64,000 nucleotides of DNA from positions 297,977 to 361,976 of the forward strand of contig NZ_JNXT01000002.1 of the NCBI RefSeq assembly GCF_000716675.1, read 5' to 3'. This DNA is from Streptomyces alboflavus. GTDB lineage: Bacteria; Actinomycetota; Actinomycetes; Streptomycetales; Streptomycetaceae. The position numbers were made by a program, and so were the translations under genes. This document shows positions 53,787 through 62,418 of this stretch, piece after piece (the stretch's first letter is position 1; each line of letters begins with the position of its first letter). Below the pieces are notes generated by a model, which did not search any database, was not told the origin of the DNA, and saw only the letters and a program-made list of their open reading frames with translations.

Positions 53787-54947
53787 ATGCCGACAATGAT
53801 CGTCATCGGGTACCGGGAGGATCTGCACCGGGCGTTGCGGCGCCGGGGCCTGGATCCCCACTACATCGTGCAGGCCCCGGCGAGCCCGCCAGCGGGGCGC
53901 AGGTGCACGCGCGTCGCCGACATGGAGAACGTCCAGGAGGTGCTGCGGGCCGTGCTCTCCGCGCGCCTCGACGATGTGGCGGGTGCGCTGAGCGTGCACG
54001 AGATGGGTGTGTTCGGGGCTGCCTGTCTGCGGCAGCAGTTGGACCTTCCGGGAAACAGGGACTCGAAGGCGACCCTTTATTTCCGGGACAAGTATCTGCA
54101 GAAGAGCGAACTGCCGCCGCAGATCAAGCGGGCCCGCTGCCGTTATGTCACCCAGGACACCTCCCACGCCGACCTAGTCGGCGAACTGGGAGACGTCTTC
54201 GTCGTCAAACCGGCGACCGGCGCCGGATCCGTGCGGACAAATGTCGTGCGTTCCCCCGAAGAGTTCACGCGAGCCGTCGGCGTGCTTCCGGGCGAGTCGG
54301 ACGTGCAGATCGTCGCCGAGTCCTTCATCGACGCGCCGGAAGTTTATATGGACGGCATCTGGAGCGACGGCGATCTCCTGTGGTCGTCGATGACCCGCTA
54401 TCACCACTCACCGCTGAGCGCGGCACACGGCGCCGTGCTCGCCGCGCACATCCTCGACAAGAGACGGCACGCGGCGCTCTTCCAGCAGACGGAGGACATC
54501 ACCAGACAGACGCTTTCCCACTTGGGCGCGCCCGACTGCGTCTTCCACCTGGAAGTGTTCGCGGCGGAATCCGGGCTGACCTTCGGTGAATGCGCGATCC
54601 GGCTGCCCGGGGCACTTTCCCCGGACGTCAACAAATTGACGTTCGGCGTCGACCTCTTCGACGTCGAGATCAGCCTCGCGCTCGGAGAGCGGATACAGCA
54701 GCCTTCGGGTGACAGCGCACCGGAGCGATTCTACGGATACCTCCTGCTGCGCCGCCCCGACGGAAACACCTTGACCCAAGAGGACTTCGAGCGGCGATTC
54801 GTCTTCGACGAGATCCAGTACTCGTCGTCACCCGAAACGCCACTCGGTCCCTACGGCCGCGTCGGACAGGCAATCGTGTCCGACCCGGACGAGCTGAAGC
54901 TGCGGCAGAAGATCGAGGACATCGTGCGATTCAACGAGCTCGGCTGA
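53787..54947 (+). CDS. ATP-grasp ligase, copy 2
   Basis: 386 residues, from ATG 53787 with the same upstream context (TTCGGGGGAG) as copy 1. The domain layout is the same: TMIVIGYREDLHRALRRRGL at the start, VFVVKPATGAGSVRT in the ATP lobe, LEVFAAESGLTFGECAIRLP for metal binding and the shared C-terminus EDIVRFNELG. Differences concentrate in the substrate region (for example WSSMTRYHHSPLSAAHG against WSSMSSNHIAPLSAVKG), so the two may use different acceptors. A 151-bp block (52736-52886 against 53958-54108) is about 95% identical even at silent positions. Confidence 0.87.
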   Translation: MPTMIVIGYREDLHRALRRRGLDPHYIVQAPASPPAGRRCTRVADMENVQEVLRAVLSARLDDVAGALSVHEMGVFGAACLRQQLDLPGNRDSKATLYFRDKYLQKSELPPQIKRARCRYVTQDTSHADLVGELGDVFVVKPATGAGSVRTNVVRSPEEFTRAVGVLPGESDVQIVAESFIDAPEVYMDGIWSDGDLLWSSMTRYHHSPLSAAHGAVLAAHILDKRRHAALFQQTEDITRQTLSHLGAPDCVFHLEVFAAESGLTFGECAIRLPGALSPDVNKLTFGVDLFDVEISLALGERIQQPSGDSAPERFYGYLLLRRPDGNTLTQEDFERRFVFDEIQYSSSPETPLGPYGRVGQAIVSDPDELKLRQKIEDIVRFNELG

Positions 54948-54950
54948 CCC

Positions 54951-55016
54951 ATGAGCTTCGCCACCCGCCCTCGATCACCCGAGTACGTCACGAAGCCATC
55001 CGGCCGTGACGGCTGA
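54951..55016 (+). CDS. Possible short peptide (21 aa) after ATP-grasp copy 2
   Basis: ATG 54951 opens a 21-codon frame 3 bp after the copy-2 stop. The peptide begins MSFATRPRSP and ends EYVTKPSGRDG. The T-K-P-S...D pattern is loosely reminiscent of microviridin-type core peptides (T-x-K-x-P-S-D), which are made by paired ATP-grasp ligases. However, the ATP-grasp proteins here are longer than those. There is no good ribosome binding site beyond coupling. This could easily be chance in GC-rich DNA. The rest of the 251-bp gap up to the A-PCP-TE gene shows nothing convincing. Confidence 0.25.
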   Translation: MSFATRPRSPEYVTKPSGRDG

Positions 55017-55198
55017 CAAGAGGTCATCCGGGCACCACACACGCCCTCCCGAAACACCGCAACACCGAAGCACGGGGACGCCCGGGCGCGCATGAGCGCC
55101 CCCGCCTCTCCCCGCACGGCATCGCCATTCCACAACACCCCATCGTGATGGAACTCAGGGCCGTTTTCCGACCCTTCTGATCGGAGGTCTTCGCCCCC

Positions 55199-58003
55199 AT
55201 GCCGGACCACATATCCGCCTCGACGCTTCCGCACTTGCTGGAGAGCGCCGCACGGGACACCACCCGAGGCATCACCTTCATCGGCGGCTCGTTCCTGTCC
55301 TACGCCGAACTGCGGGACAGCGCCCGCCGGATCACCCGAGGGCTGCGCGGCCAGGGCGCCGCCCCGGGAGACCGCGTACTGATCGCCGCGGGCGACCCCG
55401 AGTCCTTCTTCCGCGCCTTCTGGGGCTGTGTCCTCGGCGGCCTCGTCCCGTGCCCCGTCGCGCCGCCCGCCGACCCCTCCCGGTGGCAGCCACAACTGGA
55501 GCACCTGCGCACCCTGTTGGACGACCCGCTGGTCGTCGCCTCCAAGGCCACCCACGGAGACCTGCCCGACATCGGTCTGCGCACCGTGACGGTGGAGGAA
55601 CTGAGCCACGCCGAGCCCGACCCCACCGCCACCCACACCCCCGACCCCGGCGACCTCACCCTCCTCATGCTCACCTCCGGGTCCACCGGATCCAGCAAGG
55701 CGGTCCGGCTCACCCACGCCAACCTGATCGCCGCCCAGGCGGGCAAGGCCGGAGCCCTCGGACTCGGCCCCACCGACACCTCGTTGAACTGGATCTCCAC
55801 CGACCACATCGCCGCGATCGAGGCGCACCTGCTGCCGATGTTCAACGGCGCCGACCAGGTCATGGCCACGCCCGCGACGGTCCTCGCCGACCCGGTGGAG
55901 TTCCTCAGGCTGCTCGCGGCGCACCGGGTGCGCGTGACCTTCACACCGAACTTCCTCTTCGGGCAAATCAACCAGGCGCTCGCCGGGCGGCCCCCCGCCC
56001 GGGACGAAGTGGACCTGTCGCACGTGCGGCACATCATCTCCGGCGGCGAGGCCACCGTGACCGCGACCGTGCGGGACTTCCTGGCCGCACTGGCCCCCTA
56101 CGGGCTGCGCCAGGACGTCGTCGTGCCCGCGTTCGGGATGACCGAGACCTGCGCGGGCAGCGTGTTCAACCGCGACTTCGCCGCGCGCGACCTGCGGACC
56201 GAGTTCCCCCCACTGGGGCGGCCGGTAGGCGGCCTGCGCATCCGGATCACCGACGGTGAGGGGCGGGTGGTGGCCGCCACCGACCAGCCGGGGCCGGCGG
56301 ACGCGGGCGAGGTGCAGCTGCGCGGCCCGATGGTCACCGCCGGGTACTTCGGCAACGACGAGGCCACCGCGGCGGCTTTCACGGCCGACGGCTGGTTCCG
56401 CACCGGCGACCTGGGATCCCTCGACGCCGACGGCCGTCTGACCCTGGTCGGACGGACCAAGGACTCCATCATCGTCAACGGCGTCAACTACTACAGCCAC
56501 GACCTGGAAGCGGCCCTCGACGAGCTGGACGACGTGCGGCGGGGGCAGGTGGCGGCCTTCCCGACCCGGCCCGACGGCGCCGACTCCGAGCAGCTCGCCG
56601 TCGCGTTCGTCCCGGCGGGCGACGCCGCCGACGACACGGCGGTGTACCGGGCGATCGTGGCCATCCGCAGCTCCACGGTGATGCACTGGGGATTCAGGCC
56701 CCAGCTGATCCTCCCCGTCACCGAGGAGCAGATACCCCGCAGCAACCTCGGGAAGATCCAGCGCACCCGGCTGCGCGCGGCCGTCGAAGCGGGCGGCCTG
56801 GACGCGGCGGCCCACCGGGCGAGCGAGGTGAGCACCCGCTTCCTCGGCGCCCACGTGCCACCCGAGGGAGCGGCCGAGACCGCGCTCGCCGGCATCTACG
56901 CCCGCGTCCTGAACGTCGAGGCGGTGCCGGTCACCGCGAGCTTCTTCGACCTGGGCGGCACTTCCCTGGACGTGCTGCGGCTCAAGCTGGAGATCCAGAC
57001 CGGGTTCGGCATCGACGACGTACCGATGGCGACCCTCCTTCAGGCCCCGACCGTACGGGCCCTTGCCGGACGCCTCACCGGCGGGCGGAGCGCCCACGGC
57101 GACGCCGCCTACGACCCGCTGGTGCCCCTCCAGGTCACTGGGGACGGAACGCCGTTGTTCTGCGTGCACCCCGGTCTGGGGGAGGTGCTCGTGTTCGTGA
57201 ACCTCGCCAAGTACTTCACCGGCGAGCGCCCGTTCTACGCGCTGCGGGCCCGGGGCTTCGGTCAGGGCGAGAGCCACTTCGCGTCGTTCGACGAGATGGT
57301 GTCCACGTACGTCGACGCGATGCGGCGGACGCAGCCCAGCGGGCCCTACGCCGTCGCGGGCTATTCCTATGGCGCGGCGGTCGCCTTCGAGATGGCCAAG
57401 CGGCTCGAGGCGGACGGCGAGGAGGTGAGGTTCGTCGGCGTCTTCAATCTGCCGCCGAGCATCTCCGGCCGCATGAACGAGATCACCTTCACCGACGGAG
57501 CCATCAACCTCGCCCTGTTCCTCGAACTCATCGCCGCGGCCGACGTCGAAGGGCTCACCACCAGGCTCCGCGGCCTGCCCGACGCCGACCAGCTCGCGTA
57601 TCTGATCGACCAGGCACCACAGCGCCGCCTCACCGAACTCGACCTCACCGTCGAGCGGTTCACCGCCTGGGTGAACCTCGCCCAGAGCATGGTGCACCTC
57701 GGCCGCACCTACGAACCCTCCGGCTCTGTCGCGCGCACGCAGGTCTTCTACTGCACCCCGCTGCGCGGCACCAAGGAGGAGTGGCTGAACGACCAGCTCC
57801 GCCACTGGGACGACTTCACCCGTGCCACCAACCGGTACATCGAGGTCGACGGCGAGCACTACACCCTCATGAGCCCGCAGCACGTACAGACCTTCCAGGC
57901 GACCCTGCGGCGCGAACTGGGACGCGCACTCGCGGGACAGACCGCAGACAGCGCCGACATCGCAGACAGCGCCGACATCGCCGACACGGCCAAGAGCCAC
58001 TGA
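55199..58003 (+). CDS. A-PCP-TE protein (fatty-acyl-AMP-ligase-like adenylation, carrier, thioesterase)
   Basis: 934 residues. Adenylation part (about 1-560): LTLLMLTSGSTGSSKAVRL, GEVQLRGPMVTAGYFG, WFRTGDLGSLDADGRL and QIPRSNLGKIQRTRL (catalytic Lys). The overall pattern (GGLVPCPVAPP, PAFGMTETCAGS) resembles fatty-acyl-AMP ligases more than amino-acid A domains. Carrier domain about 575-645: FFDLGGTSLDVLRL with the pantetheine Ser. Thioesterase about 660-925: Ser in VAGYSYGAAVAFEM and His in EVDGEHYTLMSP. With no condensation domain, the TE must release, hydrolyse or dimerise a single loaded acid (as known for other A-T-TE enzymes). The tail carries ADSADIADSADIADTA repeats. Confidence 0.9.
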   Translation: MPDHISASTLPHLLESAARDTTRGITFIGGSFLSYAELRDSARRITRGLRGQGAAPGDRVLIAAGDPESFFRAFWGCVLGGLVPCPVAPPADPSRWQPQLEHLRTLLDDPLVVASKATHGDLPDIGLRTVTVEELSHAEPDPTATHTPDPGDLTLLMLTSGSTGSSKAVRLTHANLIAAQAGKAGALGLGPTDTSLNWISTDHIAAIEAHLLPMFNGADQVMATPATVLADPVEFLRLLAAHRVRVTFTPNFLFGQINQALAGRPPARDEVDLSHVRHIISGGEATVTATVRDFLAALAPYGLRQDVVVPAFGMTETCAGSVFNRDFAARDLRTEFPPLGRPVGGLRIRITDGEGRVVAATDQPGPADAGEVQLRGPMVTAGYFGNDEATAAAFTADGWFRTGDLGSLDADGRLTLVGRTKDSIIVNGVNYYSHDLEAALDELDDVRRGQVAAFPTRPDGADSEQLAVAFVPAGDAADDTAVYRAIVAIRSSTVMHWGFRPQLILPVTEEQIPRSNLGKIQRTRLRAAVEAGGLDAAAHRASEVSTRFLGAHVPPEGAAETALAGIYARVLNVEAVPVTASFFDLGGTSLDVLRLKLEIQTGFGIDDVPMATLLQAPTVRALAGRLTGGRSAHGDAAYDPLVPLQVTGDGTPLFCVHPGLGEVLVFVNLAKYFTGERPFYALRARGFGQGESHFASFDEMVSTYVDAMRRTQPSGPYAVAGYSYGAAVAFEMAKRLEADGEEVRFVGVFNLPPSISGRMNEITFTDGAINLALFLELIAAADVEGLTTRLRGLPDADQLAYLIDQAPQRRLTELDLTVERFTAWVNLAQSMVHLGRTYEPSGSVARTQVFYCTPLRGTKEEWLNDQLRHWDDFTRATNRYIEVDGEHYTLMSPQHVQTFQATLRRELGRALAGQTADSADIADSADIADTAKSH

Positions 58004-58031
58004 CCACGCACACCACCAGGAGCCACTGACC

Positions 58032-58988
58032 ATGCAAGGCAAGAAGATCCTGATCACCGGCGGCACCGGCCAGGTCGCGCGGCCCGTCGCCGAGGCGCTC
58101 GCCGCCGACAACGAAGTGTGGTGCCTCGGCCGCTTCGGCGACCTCACCGCCCGCAAGGCCCTTGAGGAACAGGGCGCCCGCACCTTCACCTGGGACATGG
58201 CCGACGGCGACCTGGAGGACCTGCCGCGCGACTTCACCCACGTCCTGCACTCCGCGGTGCACCGCGGGGACAAGACGGACTTCGACGCGACCGCGCGCGT
58301 CAACGCCGTCGGCACGGCGCGGCTCATGACGCACTGCGCCACCGCGGAGGCGTTCCTGTACGTGTCGTCCGGCGTCGTCTACAACCGGGCCGACGGCACC
58401 CACCGCTACCGGGAGGGCGACCCCCTCGGCGGCACCGCGCCCTGGCTGCCGACCTACCCCGTCGCCAAGCTCTCCGCCGAAGGAGTCGTGCGGGGCCTGG
58501 CCGAGGCGCTCGGGCTGCCCTCGGTGATCGCCCGGCTCAACATCGCCTACGGCCCGTACGGCCACGGCGGCGTCCCCATGATCCTCTTCAACGAGATGCG
58601 CCGGGGCGAGCCGTGCGCGGTGCCGCGCGAGGGCCAGAACTACTGCAACCTCCTGCACACCGACGACGTCGTCCGGCAGGTGCCGCTTCTGTGGGAGGCG
58701 GCGCGCACGCCCGCGCAGGTCGTGAACTGGGGCGGTGACGAGGAGGTCGGCGTCACCGACCTGCTGGAGTACATGTCCGCGCTCACCGGAGTGCCGGTCC
58801 TCCTGGAGCGGGGCGACTTCAGCCGCGAGACCGCGATCTTCGACCACAGCGTCCGCCGCGGCCTGATCGGCGACTGCTCGGTCGCCTGGAAGACCGGCAT
58901 CGCCCGCACTCTGGCGGAGCTGTTCGAGGAGTACCAGGAACGCATCGGGGAGTACTTCGACACCCGGCTCGACAGCGGACGGAGCTAG
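58032..58988 (+). CDS. NAD-dependent epimerase/dehydratase-like SDR
   Basis: 318 residues of the extended SDR family. The N-terminal Rossmann motif is KKILITGGTGQVARPVAEAL (GxxGxxA-type). The catalytic Tyr-x3-Lys is in LPTYPVAKLSAEGVV, with Ser in LYVSSGVVYNRADG. FNEMRRGEPCAVPREGQNYCNLLHTDD contains the substrate-side residues. Such enzymes epimerise, dehydrate or reduce nucleotide sugars, but many members of natural-product clusters act on other hydroxy or keto acids. It starts 28 bp after the A-PCP-TE stop and its stop is 1 bp from the fusion gene downstream. Confidence 0.87.
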   Translation: MQGKKILITGGTGQVARPVAEALAADNEVWCLGRFGDLTARKALEEQGARTFTWDMADGDLEDLPRDFTHVLHSAVHRGDKTDFDATARVNAVGTARLMTHCATAEAFLYVSSGVVYNRADGTHRYREGDPLGGTAPWLPTYPVAKLSAEGVVRGLAEALGLPSVIARLNIAYGPYGHGGVPMILFNEMRRGEPCAVPREGQNYCNLLHTDDVVRQVPLLWEAARTPAQVVNWGGDEEVGVTDLLEYMSALTGVPVLLERGDFSRETAIFDHSVRRGLIGDCSVAWKTGIARTLAELFEEYQERIGEYFDTRLDSGRS

Positions 58989-58989
58989 C

Positions 58990-61038
58990 ATGCGCAGGCC
59001 CTCAGATCTCGACGCGCTCCAGCAGGTCCTGTGCGCCGCCCTCGGCTCCGCGGAACCCGTGGCCCCGTTGGCCCGACTCGACCAGGACACCCCGGCGTTC
59101 GCCACGCTCGACCCCGCGGTCCTGGAACGCCCCACCCTCATCGGCGGCGGCTCCCTGTACAGCCCGACGAGCCCCGTCCCCGCCCCGCACGCCCTGGCGG
59201 ATCTTGCCCGCCGCGCCGAGGCGCTGGACGTGCGCCAGATCCTCGTGCCCGGGGTGCGCCGCAGCGACGACACCGGCGCGCTGCGGGCGGCGGGCCTCGT
59301 GCCGGTTCCCGCCGACCCCGAGTGTGTCGTGCGGCTGACCGGGGAGGTGGACGACGTGCTGCGGACCCGCGTCGGCGCCGACCGGCTCCGCGACGTCCGG
59401 CGCCGTCACCATGCCGTGTCCCAGGAAGCCACGTGGCAGCGGATACGGCTCCGCGACCTCGACGGGAAGCCGTGGGCGCGGGAGGCCTTCGCGGACCTCC
59501 ACAGGCGCCAGGCGGAGCGGAGGCGTCCGGCGGAGCACGGGCATGAGGCCGGGAGCGGGCGTGCGACGGAGCACGGGCATGAGGGCGACGGTCGGCGTGA
59601 GCGCGACGGCCGCCACCTCCCGTACAACGCCGACGCCCTCGACGCCCTCGCCCATGGCGCGCTGGCCGACCGCACCGAGATGTTCGTACGCCGGCGCGGC
59701 GACACCGTCGTCCAGGCCGGGCTGACGATCACGTCCCACAACGGCCGGGGCGTCTACTGCCTCACGCAGGCCATCGACCACGAGGACGCCGCCGTGCGCG
59801 ACGACCTGTACGCGGCCACCCTCTACCAGTTGTACGTCGACGCCAGGACGTCCGGGCTGGAGTGGGTGCACCTCGGCCGCGGTGACGCCGAGCGCATGCG
59901 GTGCCTCGGGGCCGACCTGTTCGTGCCCGTCGACCACTGGCTGCGTGCCCCGGAGGTCACGGTCCCGCAGGACGGGCGGCAGGAACCGGAGCTGTCGCGG
60001 TTCACGGCCCCGCCCGTCACGACGGTGCCGGTGCCGGGCCCGGCCCGCTTCCGCCACCAGCCGCGGTTCGACACGGTCGACCTGACGAGCAACACCAACC
60101 CGTTCCTCGGACCCGAGAGCCAGTACCCCCACCTCGACACGGCCGAGCTCGCCCACACCTACCTGCGCACCATCGCGGCGCTGCCCGGCCATGCGGGCGT
60201 CGACGCCCTGACCACCGACCATGTGCTGTTCACCAGCGGGGCGGTGGACGGCGTCATGCTGCTCCTCGCGGCGCTGGCCTCGCCCGGCGAGAGCGTCTGC
60301 GTCACGCCCCCGACGTTCCCGCTCTACACCCACTTCGCGCGCGTCCTGCGGCTGCCGCTCGTGGAGGTGCCGCTGCGCGGCGACGACCTCTCCGAGCTGG
60401 ACACCGAACGCGTCCTGGCGGCGGACCCGCGGGTCACCATCCTGTGCGACCCGAACAATCCCGTCGGCACCAGGCTCGACCCGGAGGAGGTGCACGCCCT
60501 CATCACGGGCACCAGCGGGGTCGTGGTCATCGACGAGGCGTACGTGGAGTTCAGCGAGAACCCCTCGTACGCGGCCCTGGTCGCCCGGCACGACAACCTC
60601 ATCGTGCTCCGCACCCTCTCCAAGGCCTGGGGTCTTGCCGGGGCACGGTGCGGGGTCGCCCTCGCGCAGCCCGGCATCATCGAGGCCCTGCGCCGCCTCC
60701 AGGTGCCCTTCGGGTTCACCGACGCCTCGCAGCGCGCCGTGCGGGACCGGCTGACCAACGCGGGCCCGGCGCTCGCGAGCATCAAGCTCATCCGCGCCGA
60801 GCGCAGACGGCTGGCCGCGGCACTGGCCGAACACCCCGCGGTGGACCGGGTGTTCCCCTCGCAGACCAACTTCCTCCTTGTCCGCCTCCACAAGCACGAC
60901 CTGGTGATGGAGCGGTTGCGGGACGCGGGGATCGCCGTCGCCGACACGGGGCATGTCATCCCCGCCACGTGCCGGATCTCCATCGGTAACCAGCGCGCGA
61001 ACGACGCCCTCCTGGAGGCACTGTCCTTCGCCCTGTGA
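58990..61038 (+). CDS. Fusion of GNAT-like acyltransferase and PLP aminotransferase (HisC-like)
   Basis: 682 residues. Residues about 1-330 resemble a GNAT/FemAB-like acyltransferase: MFVRRRGDTVVQAGLTITSH, LYAATLYQLYVDARTSGL and VHLGRGDAERMRCLGAD. Residues about 345-682 form a class I aminotransferase of the histidinol-phosphate type: LTSNTNPFLGPESQYPHLD, CDPNNPVGTRLDPEEV, VVIDEAYVEFSENP. The PLP Lys is in LRTLSKAWGLAGARCG and the Arg near the C-terminus is in CRISIGNQRAND. A His/Gly/Arg-rich insert (about 180-210) separates helices of the first domain. This fusion is unusual to me. It may transaminate a keto acid and then acylate the amine, or the reverse. Confidence 0.85.
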   Translation: MRRPSDLDALQQVLCAALGSAEPVAPLARLDQDTPAFATLDPAVLERPTLIGGGSLYSPTSPVPAPHALADLARRAEALDVRQILVPGVRRSDDTGALRAAGLVPVPADPECVVRLTGEVDDVLRTRVGADRLRDVRRRHHAVSQEATWQRIRLRDLDGKPWAREAFADLHRRQAERRRPAEHGHEAGSGRATEHGHEGDGRRERDGRHLPYNADALDALAHGALADRTEMFVRRRGDTVVQAGLTITSHNGRGVYCLTQAIDHEDAAVRDDLYAATLYQLYVDARTSGLEWVHLGRGDAERMRCLGADLFVPVDHWLRAPEVTVPQDGRQEPELSRFTAPPVTTVPVPGPARFRHQPRFDTVDLTSNTNPFLGPESQYPHLDTAELAHTYLRTIAALPGHAGVDALTTDHVLFTSGAVDGVMLLLAALASPGESVCVTPPTFPLYTHFARVLRLPLVEVPLRGDDLSELDTERVLAADPRVTILCDPNNPVGTRLDPEEVHALITGTSGVVVIDEAYVEFSENPSYAALVARHDNLIVLRTLSKAWGLAGARCGVALAQPGIIEALRRLQVPFGFTDASQRAVRDRLTNAGPALASIKLIRAERRRLAAALAEHPAVDRVFPSQTNFLLVRLHKHDLVMERLRDAGIAVADTGHVIPATCRISIGNQRANDALLEALSFAL

Positions 61039-61117
61039 GCCGACCGACTCACGCGGCTTGAGCCAGGCGCCGCCACTGCGCAGACCACCCCGACATCCCT
61101 CGGAAAGGACCCGTCTC

Positions 61118-61558
61118 GTGGGCACCGAGTCACACCCCGCCCCTTCGAGCCCGCCCCTGACCAGCACGGTCGTGGCCAAGAACTTCGACCGCTGGAGCCC
61201 GCCGCTGTTCAAGGACTTCGAAGACAACGACCACAACGGCCGCGTCGGCCAGACCCTGCTCAAGGAGACCGAGACGCTGCGGGTCTGGGAGACCACGCTC
61301 CAGCCGGGCGAGCGCGTCCCGGTCCACCGCCACGTCCTCGACTACACGTGGATCGCCCTCACGGACGGCCGCGCCCGCCAGCACGCGGGCGACGGAGCCT
61401 CACGCGAGATCACGTACGTACGCGGACAGACGCTCCACTTTCAGTTCGAGGCGGGGCAGCACCATCTGCACGACCTGAGGAACATCGGGGAGGACGTCCT
61501 GTCCTTCCTGGTCGTGGAGACGAAGGACGGGGTGAACGAGCCCATTGAGCTTCTGTAG
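61118..61558 (+). CDS. Cupin-domain protein
   Basis: 146 residues from GTG 61118 with GGAAAGGA upstream. Cupin motif 1 is PGERVPVHRHVLDYTWIALTDG (His-x-His and a later acidic residue). Motif 2 is FEAGQHHLHDLRNIGED (His-His and His). Three or four metal-binding His are visible, so it probably holds a metal. It may be an isomerase or oxygenase of the pathway, or a binding protein. It is the last gene of the plus-strand cluster, 79 bp after the aminotransferase fusion. Confidence 0.85.
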   Translation: MGTESHPAPSSPPLTSTVVAKNFDRWSPPLFKDFEDNDHNGRVGQTLLKETETLRVWETTLQPGERVPVHRHVLDYTWIALTDGRARQHAGDGASREITYVRGQTLHFQFEAGQHHLHDLRNIGEDVLSFLVVETKDGVNEPIELL

Positions 61559-61580
61559 CCGGACAGGGGCAAGGACGGTT

Positions 61581-61631
61581 GTCTGTGGCGGGTGGCCGGT
61601 GGCCGGTAGCTAGCGGCCGGTGGTCACAGAC
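61581..61631. terminator. Probable bidirectional terminator
   Basis: Arms GTCTGTG (61581-61587) and CACAGAC (61625-61631) frame a GC-rich segment. Between them, GGCCGG-type repeats and a TAGCTA core can fold further. It lies between the convergent cupin and ATPase genes and overlaps the latter's last codons. Confidence 0.55.
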
Positions 61632-62133
61632 CGCGGCCGGCCACGTCCCCGCCAGGGTCGTCGGCGAGCGTGATCGCCGTGGTGATCCGCTTGCCGACGG
61701 GCTCTCGTCGCACGTGCAGGCTCTGGCACACAGCCATGACGATCTCCAGGCCGTGCTGACCGACCCGGTCCGGATCGGCGGGCAGGACCGCGGGCAGCGC
61801 GGGTTCGCTGTCCCACACCGTGACGTTGACGGATCCGCCCTGCGCCTCCAGCGTCAGCAGACACGGCCCCGGCGCGTACTTGCGGGCGTTGGTGACCAGC
61901 TCGCTGACCACCAGCTGCACGGTGCTCAGGACGCGCACGGAGACGGGCAGCCCGTGCACGGCTTGAATGTCGGTGAGGAAGGACCGCGCCAGGTCCCGGG
62001 CGGCGCCGATCTCCTCGCTGCCCTCGAAGGCACGGGACACCGACAGGTCGACGCCGACCAGCGACGACGCGTCGCTCTCCGCCGCAACCTGATCCATTTG
62101 GTCCGTCCCGCCCGTCATGAAGCCTTGTCTCAC
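61624..62133 (-). CDS. RsbW-like ATP-binding regulator (HATPase_c)
   Basis: 169 residues from GTG 62133 (GAGG 10 nt upstream); an ATG at 62118 is possible. The GHKL boxes are LSTVQLVVSELVTNARKYA (N box, about 70-88), VTVWDSEPALP (G1) and GQHGLEIVMAVCQSLHV (G2). It is a stand-alone kinase-type regulator like the one at 1286-1717, with no partner nearby. It probably regulates an anti-anti-sigma protein elsewhere. It is convergent with the cupin gene and divergent from the Ser/Thr kinase. Confidence 0.85.
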   Translation of the reverse strand: MRQGFMTGGTDQMDQVAAESDASSLVGVDLSVSRAFEGSEEIGAARDLARSFLTDIQAVHGLPVSVRVLSTVQLVVSELVTNARKYAPGPCLLTLEAQGGSVNVTVWDSEPALPAVLPADPDRVGQHGLEIVMAVCQSLHVRREPVGKRITTAITLADDPGGDVAGRGL

Positions 62134-62418
62134 AGGAACGCCTCTACCCCGAAAACGTGCCGGAACGCGGCTGGATTTCGCCGGTCCTTGCCGCGCAGCG
62201 AAGAGGGCTGGGGAGAGGGGGTGCCTGCTGCTGCCCTTGGTCTCTGCTCGACCGTCTCACCCCTTCCTGCTCTCTGCTCTTCCTGCTCTCTCCCTCACGC
62301 ACGTGACGCGCACACGCCATAATCCGGAGGTGGGGCGCGCCGACGGCCCGCCCGTGCCGGGTGTCCGGGCAGGGGGTTTCCGTGGCCGCGTCGCTGGCGG
62401 AGAGCCGAGAGGGGTGTC

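Noticed and set aside
55092..55148. 18-codon frame before the A-PCP-TE gene
   Set aside because: No ribosome binding site and a Ser/Pro/Ala composition expected by chance; less convincing than the frame at 54951.
54851..58342. 1163-codon minus-strand frame opposite the A-PCP-TE gene
   Set aside because: The plus strand encodes a protein with complete A, PCP and TE motifs; the antisense frame is compositionally biased only.
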